Positions 1 through 8,874 of a DNA stretch of 16,640 nt are shown here, piece after piece (within the stretch, counting starts at the first letter, position 1; every line of letters starts with the position of its first letter). This DNA comes from an uncultured Bacteroidota bacterium (GTDB lineage Bacteria > Bacteroidota > Bacteroidia > Flavobacteriales > BACL11), in NCBI GenBank assembly GCA_902514225.1, contig CABXPN010000019.1:1-16640 (forward strand). The letters are read 5' to 3'. The notes below the pieces were generated by a model. That model saw only the letters and a program-made list of their open reading frames with translations. It was not told the origin of the DNA and made no database searches. A program made the position numbers and the translations under genes.

Positions 1-1
1 A

Positions 2-967
2 AATTCTGTTTCTGTGCTAATGTTTGTAAATCCTTTATCTGTAAATGTTCATAATCAAATTTACCCATCATCATTTGTAAATAGTAAAGGTAAAAATCAG
101 GAGGTCACAGCTACTTATAATTCTTCTTTTTCAAAGTTTAATGTTTCTACTGATTTGCAAAACTATATTATAGGTTTACCTCCTTTATATTCAGTATTTG
201 CAAACTATAATATTTCTCCATCTTCTCAAGTTTTGTTTTATCAGAAAATTGGAATGCACGAAACTAAAAAACCTCTTATTGTTTTAGATGAGAATACAAA
301 CAAGAAAATATCAGTTGTGTATGCGGAAGGTGTGTGGAGATGGAGAATAAATGACAGAACAGAAAATAATTTTCATAAAAACTTTGATGAACTTTTTACT
401 AAGATTGCTCAGTATCTTTTAGTAAAAGAGGACAAAAGTAGGTTCAGAATAACACATGATAAAAACATAATAGAAGGGCAAGTATTAGAATTTTTTGCAG
501 AATATTACAACGAAAGTTATGAATTAAATAACGAAAAAGAAGTTACTATTAAAATACAAAACAAGGATAACGAACAGTTTAATTATGTATTCTCTAAAGA
601 TGTAAATTCATCATATTTTATGAAGGTGTCTTCATTAAAATCATCTGAATATACTTACACCGCATCTTATAATAATTCTGAAGAAATTGTAAAAGGTAGT
701 TTTAATGTAATATCAAAACAAAAAGAAAGTAAAGTTGATGTTGCAAACCACCAATTATTGTATCAATTATCATTTGAAAGTAACGGAAAACAATATTTTG
801 ATTATTCAAATATTGCAACAGATTTAGTAGAAAGTAATCAGAACAAAACAATTATTCATTCCTCAGAAAAAAACGAATCTGTTATTAATAAAATGTGGTT
901 GCTTGTTTTGTTATTATCCTTTTTATCTTTTGAGTGGATTGTAAGGAAGTATCACGGATTTTACTAA
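2..967 (+). CDS. C-terminal part of a Bacteroidota VWA-type single-pass membrane protein (5' end outside window)
   Basis: The frame is open to the window edge, so this is the 3' part of a longer gene; the GTG at 14 is not a credible start. The visible part runs through a soluble region containing GVWRWRINDR and FDELFTKIAQYLLVKEDKSR, then an Ig-like stretch around FRITHDKNIIEGQ, the segment NHQLLYQLSFESNGK, and one C-terminal membrane helix (WLLVLLLSFLSFEW) followed by the short basic tail VRKYHGFY. From memory of the family, this order and the WRWR and EWxxRKxxGxY signatures belong to a Bacteroidota membrane protein of roughly 700 residues with a von Willebrand A/glutamine amidotransferase-like N-terminal half. 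It would sit in the inner membrane with most of its mass in the periplasm. Function is unknown; the N-terminal half cannot be checked here. Confidence 0.7.
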   Translation, partial: NSVSVLMFVNPLSVNVHNQIYPSSFVNSKGKNQEVTATYNSSFSKFNVSTDLQNYIIGLPPLYSVFANYNISPSSQVLFYQKIGMHETKKPLIVLDENTNKKISVVYAEGVWRWRINDRTENNFHKNFDELFTKIAQYLLVKEDKSRFRITHDKNIIEGQVLEFFAEYYNESYELNNEKEVTIKIQNKDNEQFNYVFSKDVNSSYFMKVSSLKSSEYTYTASYNNSEEIVKGSFNVISKQKESKVDVANHQLLYQLSFESNGKQYFDYSNIATDLVESNQNKTIIHSSEKNESVINKMWLLVLLLSFLSFEWIVRKYHGFY

Positions 968-1440
968 TTATTTTCCTGATACGCTTTTAATTTTTTAGCA
1001 GTTAGCTCCATTGCCAAACATTCGTTTGCTACTAATGTACTATTATTATCGTACCAGATGTTTCCATTCTCATCAATCGCTTCCCAATAGATAGAGTTGT
1101 AACTAATTTGGCTCCAATAAACAGAACCAGTAGTAAAAAGATTATCAAAACAACTTGGCACTCCGTTAGAATAGTAGAATCCACCATCATTATACTGAGA
1201 CCCTATCTGATTACCATCAATATGAAAGGTTAGTTTTTGTACATTATTGTCAGAAAAGAAAATAGCTGCATCTACATTCATATAGAATAAAATATCTGCA
1301 GTATAATCACAAGTATTATTGTTTATATCTGCTTGGTAATTGTAGTTTATTGCATTTGAGTCAGTACAACCTTCAATTTGTGTTGTTTCACAAGAAATTA
1401 AAGTTATTAACGATATGCTAAAAAGTAGTATCTTTTTCAT
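964..1440 (-). CDS. Small lipoprotein with a GCTDxxAxNY motif
   Basis: A 158-residue protein with a lipoprotein signal peptide: MKK, a hydrophobic core, then the lipobox LISC with the acylated Cys at 17. Directly after it, residues 24-46 form the motif GCTDSNAINYNY...NNNTCDY, with Cys25 and Cys44. This motif is common at the start of Bacteroidota surface proteins and probably forms a disulfide-closed loop. The remainder (about 47-150) looks like a small beta-sandwich rich in Tyr, Trp and Asn, with two further Cys residues (in PSCFDN and NECLAM). It is predicted to be anchored in the outer membrane. The gene is alone on its strand, with an exact TAnnTTTG box 23 nt upstream. Its stop codon overlaps the stop of the convergent membrane-protein gene. 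No enzymatic motif is seen and function is unknown. Confidence 0.8.
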   Translation of the reverse strand: MKKILLFSISLITLISCETTQIEGCTDSNAINYNYQADINNNTCDYTADILFYMNVDAAIFFSDNNVQKLTFHIDGNQIGSQYNDGGFYYSNGVPSCFDNLFTTGSVYWSQISYNSIYWEAIDENGNIWYDNNSTLVANECLAMELTAKKLKAYQENN

Positions 1441-1463
1441 GATTAAAAATATTAATTATTTTA

Positions 1464-1471
1464 CAAATTTA
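1464..1471 (-). promoter_or_regulatory. -7 promoter element (TAAATTTG) of the lipoprotein gene
   Basis: Read on the minus strand this is TAAATTTG, an exact match to the Bacteroidota sigma-factor -7 consensus TAnnTTTG. It ends 23 nt before the ATG at 1440. A TTTG at 1499-1496 on the same strand could be the -33 element, but the 24-nt spacer is longer than usual. It lies back to back with the purL promoter. Confidence 0.6.
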
Positions 1472-1473
1472 GT

Positions 1474-1481
1474 TATTTTTG
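1474..1481 (+). promoter_or_regulatory. -7 promoter element (TATTTTTG) of purL
   Basis: TATTTTTG matches TAnnTTTG exactly and ends 22 nt before the purL ATG, leaving a leader of about 15-18 nt. That is too short for a purine riboswitch. No clear TTTG is present at -33. The box is separated by 2 bp from the divergent lipoprotein box, so the two promoters share this 63-bp gap and polymerase binding at one may exclude the other. Confidence 0.6.
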
Positions 1482-1503
1482 TATTAAAATAAAAACAAAA
1501 TCT

Positions 1504-3741
1504 ATGTCATCACAGGCAACTCTAGCTCTATCGACCTTAGAACAAGCTCAGGAAATGGGTTTGCGTCCAGAAGAATTCGAAAAAATTAAAGATATTTTAG
1601 GAAGAACTCCTAACTTTTGTGAACTAAGTATTTTTGGAGTAATGTGGTCCGAGCACTGTTCGTACAAAAACTCTATTGTTTGGCTTAAGAAATTACCAAA
1701 AGAAGGACCTCATATGCTAGTAGAAGCAGGAGAAGAAAATGCAGGACTTGTTGATATTGGTGATGGATTAGCTTGTTGTTTCAAGATTGAGTCACATAAT
1801 CATCCTTCAGCATTAGAGCCTTACCAAGGTGCTGCAACAGGTGTTGGTGGTATTAATCGTGATATTTTTACTATGGGTGCAAGGCCAGTAGCACAATTAA
1901 ATTCTTTAAGGTTTGGTAATATAGAATTGGACAGAACAAAATGGTTAGTAAAAGGAGTAACTAAAGGAATTGGTGATTACGGAAATGCTTTCGGAATTCC
2001 AATTGTAGGTGGTGAGGTTTTCTTTGATAATTGTTATAATACAAATCCGTTAGTAAATGCATTTTCAGCAGGTATTATGAAAAAAGGAGAAATGATTTCT
2101 GCTACTTCATCAGGTGTAGGGAATCCTGTATTTATTGTAGGTTCGCGTACAGGTAAAGATGGTATACATGGAGCTTCATTTGCTTCAAAAGATATATCAG
2201 AAGATTCAATTGAGGATTTACCAGCTGTTCAGGTTGGTGATCCTTTTCAAGAAAAATTATTATTAGAAGCTACTTTAGAATTAGGAAGAACTGATGCGGT
2301 AGTTGGTATGCAAGATATGGGTGCTGCAGGGATTACTTGTTCTTCAAATGAAATGTCGGCAGCTGGTAAACATGGTATGGAATTATGGTTAGATAAAGTC
2401 CCTACTAGGCAAGCAGATATGAAAGATTGGGAGATTTTACTTTCAGAGTCGCAGGAAAGAATGTTAGTTGTTGTAGAAAAAGGAAAAGAAGATATAGTAA
2501 ATGCTATTTTTGATAAATGGGATTTATCTTGTGAGGAAATTGGTGTAGTTACTGAGGGTGAAAGAGTAAGATATTTTATGCATGGAGAATTAGTTGCAGA
2601 TGTTCCTTGTGATGATTTAGTATTAGGAGGAGGAGCGCCAGTTTATCATAGAGAGTGGACTGAGCCATCTTATTATAAAGAATGGAAGAAATTTAACATT
2701 GATAATGTAGAGGAACCTAAAGATTTAGTAGAGGTTGCAAAATATTTAACAGGACACGAAAATATTGCATCAAAAAGATGGGTGTACGAGCAGTACGATT
2801 CTATGGTTGGTACAGTAAATATGAGTACTAACGGACCAACAGATGCAGGAATTGTAAATCTTAAAGGAACAGAAAAAGCACTTGCTATGACGGTAGATTG
2901 TAATGCCCGTATGGTAAATGCAGATCCGGAAGAAGGAACTGCAATGGCAGTTGCTGAGGCGGCCAGAAACATTGTGTGTTCTGGTGGTATTCCTTCAGCA
3001 ATTACAAATTGTTTAAATTTTGGTAATCCTTATAATCCGGAGGTATATTGGCAATTTGTTGGTGCTATAAAAGGAATGAAAAAATCTTGCGAAAAATTTG
3101 GCACACCAGTAACTGGAGGAAATGTAAGTTTCTATAATCAATCTGCTGTGGAGGGTACGGAAGTTCCTGTATTTCCTACGCCAACTATTGGTATGCTTGG
3201 TGTGGTTGAAGATAAAGCGCATATTACTTCATTAGGGTTTAAAGGAAAATCAGATTTAATATATATGTTGGGTAAATGCGATAATAATATTTCTTCTTCT
3301 GAGTATTTATCTTCTTACCATGGTATTAAAGAGTCTTCTACTCCTAATTTTAATTTAGATACAGAGGCAGAATTACAAAATATACTTACTACACTTATCA
3401 GATCGGGAGTGATAGAATCCGCACATGATGTGGCAGATGGTGGTACTTTTATTACATTGTTAGAAAGCGCTATGGTAAATAATCTTGGTTTTGATATTAC
3501 TACTTGTTCTGAAATTAGAGAAGATGCCTTTTTGTTTGGTGAAGCTCCATCAAGGGTAATTGTTTCGGTTAGAGAAGTAAAAGAGGATAGATTTTTAGAT
3601 ATACTTAAGAAATCGAATCAGGATTTTTCTTTATTAGGTCATGTAAGTAAGAGTGAGATTAGAATTGACGACATATCCTTTGGTGAAGTAAAAGAATATA
3701 AAGAAATATACCAAAACGCACTTGCAGAAAAGTTAGTTTAA
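1504..3741 (+). CDS. purL: Phosphoribosylformylglycinamidine synthase subunit PurL (small form)
   Basis: This is the synthetase subunit for step four of de novo purine synthesis: FGAR + Gln + ATP to FGAM. At 745 residues it matches the small PurL class (about 740) and not the roughly 1,200-1,300-residue fused enzyme. The class needs separate PurQ (glutaminase) and PurS partners, neither of which is in the window. Visible motifs are MWSEHCSYK (His51, the conserved N-terminal active-site His), KIESHNHPSALEPYQG (His98, His100) and GVGGINRDIFTMGARP in the first ATP-binding half. The pseudo-symmetric second half contains GGNVSFYNQS. Two AIRS-type N/C domain pairs therefore occupy roughly residues 75-360 and 430-715. 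The ATG at 1504 gives the usual N-terminus and is preceded by a promoter. pheT follows after 62 nt on the same strand. Confidence 0.96.
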   Translation: MSSQATLALSTLEQAQEMGLRPEEFEKIKDILGRTPNFCELSIFGVMWSEHCSYKNSIVWLKKLPKEGPHMLVEAGEENAGLVDIGDGLACCFKIESHNHPSALEPYQGAATGVGGINRDIFTMGARPVAQLNSLRFGNIELDRTKWLVKGVTKGIGDYGNAFGIPIVGGEVFFDNCYNTNPLVNAFSAGIMKKGEMISATSSGVGNPVFIVGSRTGKDGIHGASFASKDISEDSIEDLPAVQVGDPFQEKLLLEATLELGRTDAVVGMQDMGAAGITCSSNEMSAAGKHGMELWLDKVPTRQADMKDWEILLSESQERMLVVVEKGKEDIVNAIFDKWDLSCEEIGVVTEGERVRYFMHGELVADVPCDDLVLGGGAPVYHREWTEPSYYKEWKKFNIDNVEEPKDLVEVAKYLTGHENIASKRWVYEQYDSMVGTVNMSTNGPTDAGIVNLKGTEKALAMTVDCNARMVNADPEEGTAMAVAEAARNIVCSGGIPSAITNCLNFGNPYNPEVYWQFVGAIKGMKKSCEKFGTPVTGGNVSFYNQSAVEGTEVPVFPTPTIGMLGVVEDKAHITSLGFKGKSDLIYMLGKCDNNISSSEYLSSYHGIKESSTPNFNLDTEAELQNILTTLIRSGVIESAHDVADGGTFITLLESAMVNNLGFDITTCSEIREDAFLFGEAPSRVIVSVREVKEDRFLDILKKSNQDFSLLGHVSKSEIRIDDISFGEVKEYKEIYQNALAEKLV

Positions 3742-3774
3742 AAATCATGAAATCTATTTATTCCGATAACAATT

Positions 3775-3782
3775 TATATTTT
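3775..3782 (+). promoter_or_regulatory. Possible -7 promoter element (TATATTTT) of pheT
   Basis: TATATTTT differs from TAnnTTTG only at the last base and ends 21 nt before the pheT ATG, the same spacing as at the exact boxes in this window. No -33 TTTG is evident, and in such AT-rich DNA a one-mismatch box can arise by chance. Read-through from purL is the alternative. Confidence 0.35.
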
Positions 3783-3803
3783 AGCAGTTATTAAAACAAG
3801 AAG

Positions 3804-6233
3804 ATGAGAATATCACTTAATTGGTTGAAACAATATATAAAGTTGGATTTGGAAATACAACAAATCTCAGAATATCTGACTGATACCGGATTAGAGGTGG
3901 AAGGTTATGAGGAAATAGAAAATATAAAAGGAGGACTGAAAGGAGTTGTAATAGGAGAGGTTTTAACCTGTATTCAGCATCCTGATGCAGACAGATTAAA
4001 ATTAACTACTGTAAATATTGGAGCAGAAGATAACTTACAAATAGTTTGTGGAGCTCCTAATGTTAAATTGGGTCAAAAAGTCCCTGTTGCTACTATTGGA
4101 ACTATTTTATATAATGGAGATGAACCTTTTAAAATTAAGAAGAGTAAAATAAGAGGAGAAATCTCGGAGGGCATGATTTGTGGAGAAGACGAATTAGGTC
4201 TTGGTGATGTGACAGATGGAATAATGGTTTTACCATCAGAAGTAGAGGTAGGAACTTTAGCTTCCGATTATTTTAATATAGAAAATGATACTGTTTTCGA
4301 AATAGGACTTACACCAAACCGATCGGATGCAATGGGACATATTGGCGTTGCTAGAGATTTAAAAACTGTATTAAATTATAATGGTTCTGAACTAGAGATG
4401 TGTTTGCCTACGGTAAAAAACTTTAAAGTAGATAATAGTAATCTATCTATTTCTGTGGAGGTAGAAAACTCAGAACTTTGTCCTAGGTATTCTGGAGTTT
4501 CTATTAGTGGGGTTAAAATTTCAGGATCTCCTGACTGGCTGCAAAACAGATTAAAGTCCATTGGTTTAGAACCTATAAATAATATTGTAGATATTACAAA
4601 TTATGTGTTACACGAAACAGGACAACCATTACACGCCTTTGATGCTAATAAGATAAAAGGAAATAAGGTAGTAGTAAAAACATCACAAGATAAAACTAAA
4701 TTCAAAACTCTAGATGAGGCAGAAAGAGAACTTTCTTCTGAAGATTTAATGATTTATAATGAAAAGGAAGCAATGTGCATAGCAGGAGTTTTCGGAGGTT
4801 CAGATTCTGGAGTTTCTGATAACACTACAAACATATTTTTAGAGAGTGCTTATTTCAATCCTGTTTCGGTTCGTAAAACTGCCAAAAGAAACGGGCTAAG
4901 TACAGATTCATCTTTCAGGTTCGAGAGAGGTTGTGATCCTAACATTACTATTTATTCACTTAAAAGAGCTGCTCTTTTGATACAGGAAATTGCTGGTGGT
5001 GATATTTCTTCTGAAATAGTAGATGTTTATCCTAATAAAATTAATCATTTTGAAGTAGAACTTACATATAATAAATTAGATAGTTTAATAGGAGAGAAGA
5101 TAGAAAGAGAGTCGGTTAAATCGATACTTACAGATTTAGAAATTGAGATAGTTTCTGAAACTAAGAACGGACTTTCGTTAAAAGTGCCACCATTTAGGGC
5201 AGATGTACAAAGAGAAGTAGATGTAATTGAAGAAATACTAAGGATTTACGGATTTAATACTGTTAAAATTCCAACAAAATTAAATACTTCTATTTCTCAT
5301 TCTGAAGGTGTAAATCCGGAATCTGTAAGAAATACAATTTCTGATTTATTATCAAGTAACGGATTTAATGAAGCTATGAATAACTCATTAACAAAAAGTG
5401 AGCACACTGCTCTTATTCCGGAAATAGACCCATCTTTTGATGTGAAAATATTAAATCCTCTATCTCAGGATTTGGATGTAATGAGACAAAGCTTGAAATT
5501 TGCAGGACTAGAGAATATAGCTTATAATCAGAACAGGAAAAATGCAGATATAAAGTTTTATGAATTTGGTAAAACATATCATAAAATGGAGGAGGTTTAT
5601 AAAGAAAACCAACATTTACAAATATTAGTTAGTGGTAAAATAAATTCTGAAAATTGGAATAGCAATTCGGATCAAGCAGGTTATTTTTATATAAAAGAAA
5701 AAGTAGAACATATTTTAAGGAGGTTAGGAATAAAAAAATTAAAATCAGAAACAATTTCTACTCATGGTTTTTCGGAAGGATTGATGTATATGTTTAAAAA
5801 GAAAAGATTAGTTTGTTTTGGTAAATTAGATAAAAAAATTTGTAAAGCATTCGGAGTAAAGTCTGATGTATATGCTGCAGATTTCGATTGGGATTTAATA
5901 TTAGAATTAGCAGGATATTCAAAAATAAAATATACTGAAGTTTCTAGATTCCCTTCTGTAAAAAGAGATTTATCATTACTTATTGATAAAAAAGTAACTT
6001 TTAAGGAATTATTACAAATAGCAAAAAACACAGAAAAAAACATCTTAAAGTCAGTAAATCTTTTTGATGTGTATGAAGGAGATAAACTTCCTGAAGGAAA
6101 AAAATCTTACGCACTTAGTTTTGTATTAGAAGATAAAACAAAAACTCTTACCGATAAATATATTGATAAAGTAATGAGTAAATTAATGAGTTCCTATGAA
6201 GAAAAGGTAGGAGCTGAAGTAAGAAGTAAATAA
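3804..6233 (+). CDS. pheT: Phenylalanyl-tRNA synthetase beta subunit
   Basis: The protein is 809 residues, close to the usual 790-810, and all expected domains appear in order. The N-terminal segment starts MRISLNWLKQY. The EMAP/OB-type tRNA-binding domain spans about 45-155 and contains HPDADRL (59-65) and GMICGEDELGLG. GLTPNRSDAMGHIGVARDL begins near residue 169. The B3/B4 editing domain includes NNIVDITNYVLHETGQPLHA and SFRFERGCDP. The B5 domain covers about 408-478, the inactive class II-like core about 480-700, and the C-terminal FDX-ACB anticodon-binding domain about 710-808 (SRFPSVKRDLSLLID). It forms the cytosolic (alpha-beta)2 enzyme with PheS, which is not in the window, so pheS and pheT are unlinked here. 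The ATG at 3804 fits the family N-terminus. A hairpin with a T-run follows directly. Confidence 0.97.
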   Translation: MRISLNWLKQYIKLDLEIQQISEYLTDTGLEVEGYEEIENIKGGLKGVVIGEVLTCIQHPDADRLKLTTVNIGAEDNLQIVCGAPNVKLGQKVPVATIGTILYNGDEPFKIKKSKIRGEISEGMICGEDELGLGDVTDGIMVLPSEVEVGTLASDYFNIENDTVFEIGLTPNRSDAMGHIGVARDLKTVLNYNGSELEMCLPTVKNFKVDNSNLSISVEVENSELCPRYSGVSISGVKISGSPDWLQNRLKSIGLEPINNIVDITNYVLHETGQPLHAFDANKIKGNKVVVKTSQDKTKFKTLDEAERELSSEDLMIYNEKEAMCIAGVFGGSDSGVSDNTTNIFLESAYFNPVSVRKTAKRNGLSTDSSFRFERGCDPNITIYSLKRAALLIQEIAGGDISSEIVDVYPNKINHFEVELTYNKLDSLIGEKIERESVKSILTDLEIEIVSETKNGLSLKVPPFRADVQREVDVIEEILRIYGFNTVKIPTKLNTSISHSEGVNPESVRNTISDLLSSNGFNEAMNNSLTKSEHTALIPEIDPSFDVKILNPLSQDLDVMRQSLKFAGLENIAYNQNRKNADIKFYEFGKTYHKMEEVYKENQHLQILVSGKINSENWNSNSDQAGYFYIKEKVEHILRRLGIKKLKSETISTHGFSEGLMYMFKKKRLVCFGKLDKKICKAFGVKSDVYAADFDWDLILELAGYSKIKYTEVSRFPSVKRDLSLLIDKKVTFKELLQIAKNTEKNILKSVNLFDVYEGDKLPEGKKSYALSFVLEDKTKTLTDKYIDKVMSKLMSSYEEKVGAEVRSK

Positions 6234-6234
6234 T

Positions 6235-6263
6235 AAAAGAGGAAGTTTTCACCTCCTTTTTTT
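6235..6263. terminator. Probable bidirectional terminator between pheT and the receptor gene
   Basis: AAAAGAGG (6235-6242) can pair with CCTCCTTTT (6252-6260), with one mismatch and a 9-nt loop, followed by T to 6263. The A-run before and T-run after make it usable from both strands, as expected between converging genes. The stem is short, so strength is uncertain. It overlaps the receptor stop codon. Confidence 0.5.
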
Positions 6264-8826
6264 ATTGTTCGTTTCCTCCTCCTTCTTGTAAATCGTTATT
6301 CTTAATTTTCGAATTTACACTTTTTGATCTGAAATTAAGTTTACCAAAAGTATAACTAAAACTAATACCTACAGAACGGAAAGTTAATTGTCGGTTACTA
6401 TATTGTGTAAAGTTACTTCCGGATAATTCAGAAGTAAAGTTTTTATATTTACTGAATGGTTCTATTAATCTTATTCCAAGTGATCCTCTTTTGTTTTTAA
6501 AGTCTTTTTTAAGTCCGAAACTCATCATAGAGAAGTTATCGGTTGTTCCTTGCAAAGTTTGTGTAGGAGAGGAGAACCATCCCCAAGTTTCAAACTTAAA
6601 TCTATTTCCTAAATCAACTGTACCACCAATGTTATAATTGTATAAAATAGCTCTAACATCACCAAACCTTATATCTTCTGATGAATATTCGAAAATATTA
6701 AATCCACCTCTTAAATTAACCCCTCCTAACATTACTGAACCATAATAATTAAAACCTAGTTTAGTGTTTTCTCCAATATTGTGATATGTAGTTACTGAAG
6801 TATCTCCTTGTACAGATATATTTGATTCTATTACATCTGTAGTTCTCTTAAAATACACAAAATAACTCCCCTGATATATTTTGCTAAATGAGGTATATCC
6901 AAATTCTAACTGATTACTTACAGCAGGGCTTAAAGAAGGATTCCCGATAATTATATTTTTATTATCGGTTCTTCCTATGTTTGGGTTAATATAATAACTA
7001 CTAGGTCTGCTTATTCTTCTGTTAAAAGATAGTTTAACAGAGTTTGTTTCTGATATTTTTTTATTTATCACTACATTAGGTAAGAAATTATTATATGAAG
7101 TGTCAAATGGTATATCAGTATTATTTTTCCAGTTTCCACCAATTTGAGTAAACTCATATCGACCTCCTAATACTAATCCAAAACCATATGGCAATTTAAA
7201 TTGAGAAGACAAATAAGCACTTCCGACTTTTTGGTTGTAGTTAAATGTTTCTTCCGGTATAATAAAGAAGTTATTTTCAGTAGTAGAATACAGGAATTTT
7301 TTATCTCTGTCAATATATTTCACACCAATTTCTATTTTATTAGTTGCTGCAGAATTAGAAGAAGAGTTTCCTCTTTTTCCTCTACCCATTCCTCTGTTTT
7401 CAGATCTTTGTTGCAACTTTTCTCCACTTCCTCCTCCTTCAAATTTCTTTTTTGTTTTTCCAAAGGGGTGTGTATAGTCTAATTGAAATGTTTTCTCCAA
7501 ACCGCTACCATCAGAAAAGTTATTAATAGTAGAATTATCTTCATTAACTTCTGTATCATCATCTTCAAACTCTCCACTAACTTGCAAAGCCATACTAAAC
7601 TCTCTGTCTTCATTACTTGCAAACTTTTTAGTGTAATCAGTAGAAAATTCTATCTGATTTGTAACAGATGTAGAGTTTAGTAAAGATTTATAACTATAAT
7701 TATCTGAAGTATGAATTCCTGTGTAGGAAACTTCTGTGGAGTCATTATTGAATTTATCCCTTCCTCCAAATGAGAAACTAGAGGTGATACTTTCAAAAGA
7801 ATTTAAATCATAAAACATATCTAATCCTCCTCTAAACCCAATCCATTGGCTAAAAGACTCTCCGTATCTTTCTAAAGTATTTAAACCAATTGTATCATTA
7901 TCTACTATATCATCCCAATCCATTCTTTTGTAATCTGTTTCTCCAGTTCTTGGCCAACTATAATGTGCACTACCTTTTGCAGAAAGTCCAAATCTCCCTT
8001 TACCGAGCATTAAATTTAAAGATTGTCTGTTTACTCTTGTTCCGAAAGAACCACTAATAGTTCCTTTATATCCATCAATAATTTTCTTCTTGGTAATTAT
8101 ATTTACAATTCCCGCATCACCTTCACCGTCATATTTAGCGCCAGGACTTGTTATTACTTCAACACTTTTAATTTGGTCTGCTGGTATCATTTGTAAAGCG
8201 GTTGCCGCATCAGAAGCGAAAAATGCAGAAGTTTTCCCATTTATTAAAAATTTAATGTTTTTACTTCCTCTTAAACTAACATTACCATCTAAATCAACAG
8301 AAAGTAAAGGGGCTTTTCTGAGCACATCCGTTGCGTCATCTGAAGACTGATTTACATCATTTTCAGGGTTGTAGACTATCTTATCTATTTTGTTTTCGTA
8401 AAGAGCTTTTGTTTCTTTTATTTCAATTTCAGCAATTTGTTTTGATGAAGGAGTTAATAAAATTTTCTTTAGTTTATATGATAGATTTTTTTTACTTAAT
8501 TCAACTTCAATGTCTTTTGTGTTATAACCTATAAAACTAATACTTACAGTATATTTCCCTGTTGGAACTTCAGTAAAGTAAAATCTTCCTTTTTCCCCTG
8601 TAATTGTTCCTTCAATTACTTTATTGTTTTCTGTGTTTGTAAGAGTTACATTTGTATAAGCAAGAACTTTTTTTGTGTTTTCGTCAATCACCTTACCACT
8701 AATAGTTCCGTTTATCTTTTTCGATTGACTATATTTTGTAGCACCAGATGATGAATTTACTTCTTTATCTTGTGATATTAAAATTATTGAATAAAAAGTA
8801 AAACAAATTAATACTATCTTTTTCAT
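6262..8826 (-). CDS. TonB-dependent-receptor-like outer-membrane beta-barrel protein with CarboxypepD_reg domain
   Basis: An 854-residue outer-membrane protein. It begins with a Sec signal peptide (MKKIVLICFTFYSIILIS). A carboxypeptidase-regulatory-like beta-sandwich follows at about 40-115 (GTISGKVIDENTKKVLAYTN). The plug domain covers about 150-245, with VLRKAPLLSVDLDGNVSLRG, IKFLINGK and the plug end SVEVITSPGAKYDGEGDAGI. The barrel runs from about 250 to 830, with many alternating aromatic strands. The arrangement fits the Bacteroidota OMP_b-brl_3 type of TonB-linked receptor. No substrate can be read from it, and no SusD partner is adjacent, so it is not an obvious glycan-import pair. 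Oddities are a Gly/Arg-rich insertion at about 457-495 and a hydrophilic tail after the last strand ending EGGGNEQ. It lies 48 nt downstream of a co-directional gene and has no promoter box of its own, suggesting co-transcription. Confidence 0.88.
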   Translation of the reverse strand: MKKIVLICFTFYSIILISQDKEVNSSSGATKYSQSKKINGTISGKVIDENTKKVLAYTNVTLTNTENNKVIEGTITGEKGRFYFTEVPTGKYTVSISFIGYNTKDIEVELSKKNLSYKLKKILLTPSSKQIAEIEIKETKALYENKIDKIVYNPENDVNQSSDDATDVLRKAPLLSVDLDGNVSLRGSKNIKFLINGKTSAFFASDAATALQMIPADQIKSVEVITSPGAKYDGEGDAGIVNIITKKKIIDGYKGTISGSFGTRVNRQSLNLMLGKGRFGLSAKGSAHYSWPRTGETDYKRMDWDDIVDNDTIGLNTLERYGESFSQWIGFRGGLDMFYDLNSFESITSSFSFGGRDKFNNDSTEVSYTGIHTSDNYSYKSLLNSTSVTNQIEFSTDYTKKFASNEDREFSMALQVSGEFEDDDTEVNEDNSTINNFSDGSGLEKTFQLDYTHPFGKTKKKFEGGGSGEKLQQRSENRGMGRGKRGNSSSNSAATNKIEIGVKYIDRDKKFLYSTTENNFFIIPEETFNYNQKVGSAYLSSQFKLPYGFGLVLGGRYEFTQIGGNWKNNTDIPFDTSYNNFLPNVVINKKISETNSVKLSFNRRISRPSSYYINPNIGRTDNKNIIIGNPSLSPAVSNQLEFGYTSFSKIYQGSYFVYFKRTTDVIESNISVQGDTSVTTYHNIGENTKLGFNYYGSVMLGGVNLRGGFNIFEYSSEDIRFGDVRAILYNYNIGGTVDLGNRFKFETWGWFSSPTQTLQGTTDNFSMMSFGLKKDFKNKRGSLGIRLIEPFSKYKNFTSELSGSNFTQYSNRQLTFRSVGISFSYTFGKLNFRSKSVNSKIKNNDLQEGGGNEQ

Positions 8827-8874
8827 GTATAAATTTTTGATTTTTGTATTTGATGTTTATTAAGGTATAAAGGT

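Noticed and set aside
14..16. GTG as start of the first gene
   Set aside because: The frame is open to the window edge and the protein is clearly the C-terminal part of a longer family.
1482..1503. Possible purine riboswitch ahead of purL
   Set aside because: The predicted leader is only about 15-18 nt, far too short for an aptamer.
2673..3222. Minus-strand open frames opposite purL
   Set aside because: They are shadows of a well-conserved enzyme gene, with no recognisable protein features.
7201..7680. Two plus-strand open frames opposite the receptor gene
   Set aside because: Both lie within a convincing barrel-coding region and show no family resemblance or promoter.
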